In this document: in pieces, positions 63,346-64,000 of the stretch | How positions within the stretch are numbered: position 1 is the first letter of the stretch | Layout of the letters: each line of letters opens with the position of its first letter | Origin: Conus ventricosus | Lineage: Eukaryota > Mollusca > Gastropoda > Neogastropoda > Conidae | Length of the DNA: 64,000 nt | Direction: 5' to 3' | Assembly (NCBI GenBank): GCA_018398815.1 | Contig: CM031602.1 | Span: forward strand, 99,391,207 to 99,455,206 | The notes under the pieces: generated by a model | What the model was told of the DNA's origin: nothing | Database searches by the model: none | The model's input: the letters and a program-made list of their open reading frames with translations, nothing else | Translations under genes and position numbers: made by a program

Positions 63346-64000
63346 TCACTGTGTTTGGTGGACAACTTGCAGCTCTTCGCGAACAAACGCTCTTTTAGGG
63401 GCAGGCTTTTTAGACGCAGTAGCACCGCTAGACGAGAGGTTTCTCTTAAATAATACACGGGAGGGGTTGTTTTCATGATTCTTTCAACTTCATATACATC
63501 TACACTACATATGGGATCTGTAGCTCTAATTCTAACATCGCCTTCTGCCTCTCCAGGAGCATACAAGTATCTTACTTTTAGTCCAAACGGCAAGAGTTTT
63601 TGAGTCCCCTGCGCATCTTCAGTAATGCTATTTTTTTTAATTTGATTGCGTTCACTGGCTTAAGACCTGTTGCTTTAAATTCTTAGTTGTTCATGGCGTG
63701 TAAGACTGCAGGCAATCTCCTAACCCATTCTGTGTTGCGCGTTCTGTCCATAATTTCTCTGTGATATTGATAGGTAAACAGGCGTTCGGCTAGATTCTTA
63801 TTAAAGTTTTCTACTAGGGCTTGTGATCGATGGCTCCCTGGGATCCCTCTCCTAACTGTAACATGATGTTTTAAAAACAGTTGGTTTACAGAACCTTTAA
63901 ACTCTTTTCCATCATCAACCTGAATCATCCTTGGATACTTTAATGGGCTCGCATGTATATTTGTTGTAAAGCCACAGCCACAGCAGTTGAGTTTTTATCT
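63346..64000 (-). pseudogene. RVE-type integrase, E3 copy, C-terminal part (runs off the window)
   Basis: Minus strand: IQVDDGKEFKGSVNQLFLKH (second Asp), SQALVENFNKNLAERLFTYQ (Glu), then a frame break near 63675 and LKVRYLYAPGEAEGDVRIR with PPVYYLRETS. The N-terminal part lies beyond 64000. Its orientation is opposite to that expected from E4. Confidence 0.8.

Larger units (their letters stand above)
62371..64000 (+). mobile_element. E3, resumed right of E4 (continues beyond the window)
   Basis: Starts with the second ACACC copy and the remaining 3' part of P4. P5 and an inverted integrase follow. The right terminus of E3 is outside the window. Confidence 0.8.

Overview
The window is animal nuclear DNA, most likely from a mollusc or another lophotrochozoan. 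Near the left end it carries an intron-containing gene for an LDLa-LRR G-protein-coupled receptor of the GRL101/relaxin-receptor type. The rest is dense eukaryotic transposon sequence with microsatellites and one assembly gap. No bacterial features, tRNA or rRNA genes were seen. Species identity is inference.

Layout. 1-3.5 kb: two exons of the receptor on the minus strand. 3.5-5.7 kb: tandem repeats, a 100-N gap and microsatellites. About 5.75-16.78 kb: low-quality assembled sequence with smeared homopolymers and no credible gene. Within it, about 9.0-9.6 kb is a corrupted copy of the clean repeat at 16.8-17.4 kb. 17.4-17.9 kb: a truncated reverse-transcriptase fragment.

17.9 kb to the end is a Russian-doll stack of Polinton/Maverick-like virus-derived elements, each broken by the next. 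I call them E1 (17925-20825), E2 (20826-22668), E3 (22669-29472, resuming at 62371 and running off the window), E4 (29473-62370) and E5 (39089-55141). E4 sits in a gene of E3 with a 5-bp duplication, ACACC. E5 sits in the DNA polymerase gene of E4 with the duplication AATCA. For E1, E2 and E3 only the left ends are visible, so their missing halves should lie to the right of this window in reverse order.

E5 (16.05 kb) carries the fullest set. It has a protein-primed-type family B DNA polymerase with an endonuclease VII-like zinc/HNH insert, an RVE-type integrase, an A32/FtsK-like packaging ATPase and a candidate major capsid protein. It also has a DGYYNF-motif candidate minor capsid protein and about eight further conserved proteins (labelled P2-P11 below). 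E4 has a nearly matching set plus extra small genes. No adenain-type protease was found. Nearly every gene start lies in a T/A-rich TAAAAATG-like context. The element ends (AGAGAA...TTCTCT) are themselves palindromic, which suggests hairpin termini. Most copies carry frameshifts, stops or lost start codons, so this is largely a graveyard of defective copies.

Two smaller retroelement-like insertions also lie in the stack. One is a 1.1-kb snap-back inverted repeat in E3. The other is a 773-bp insertion with direct terminal repeats and a hammerhead-ribozyme-like motif in the E4 polymerase gene.
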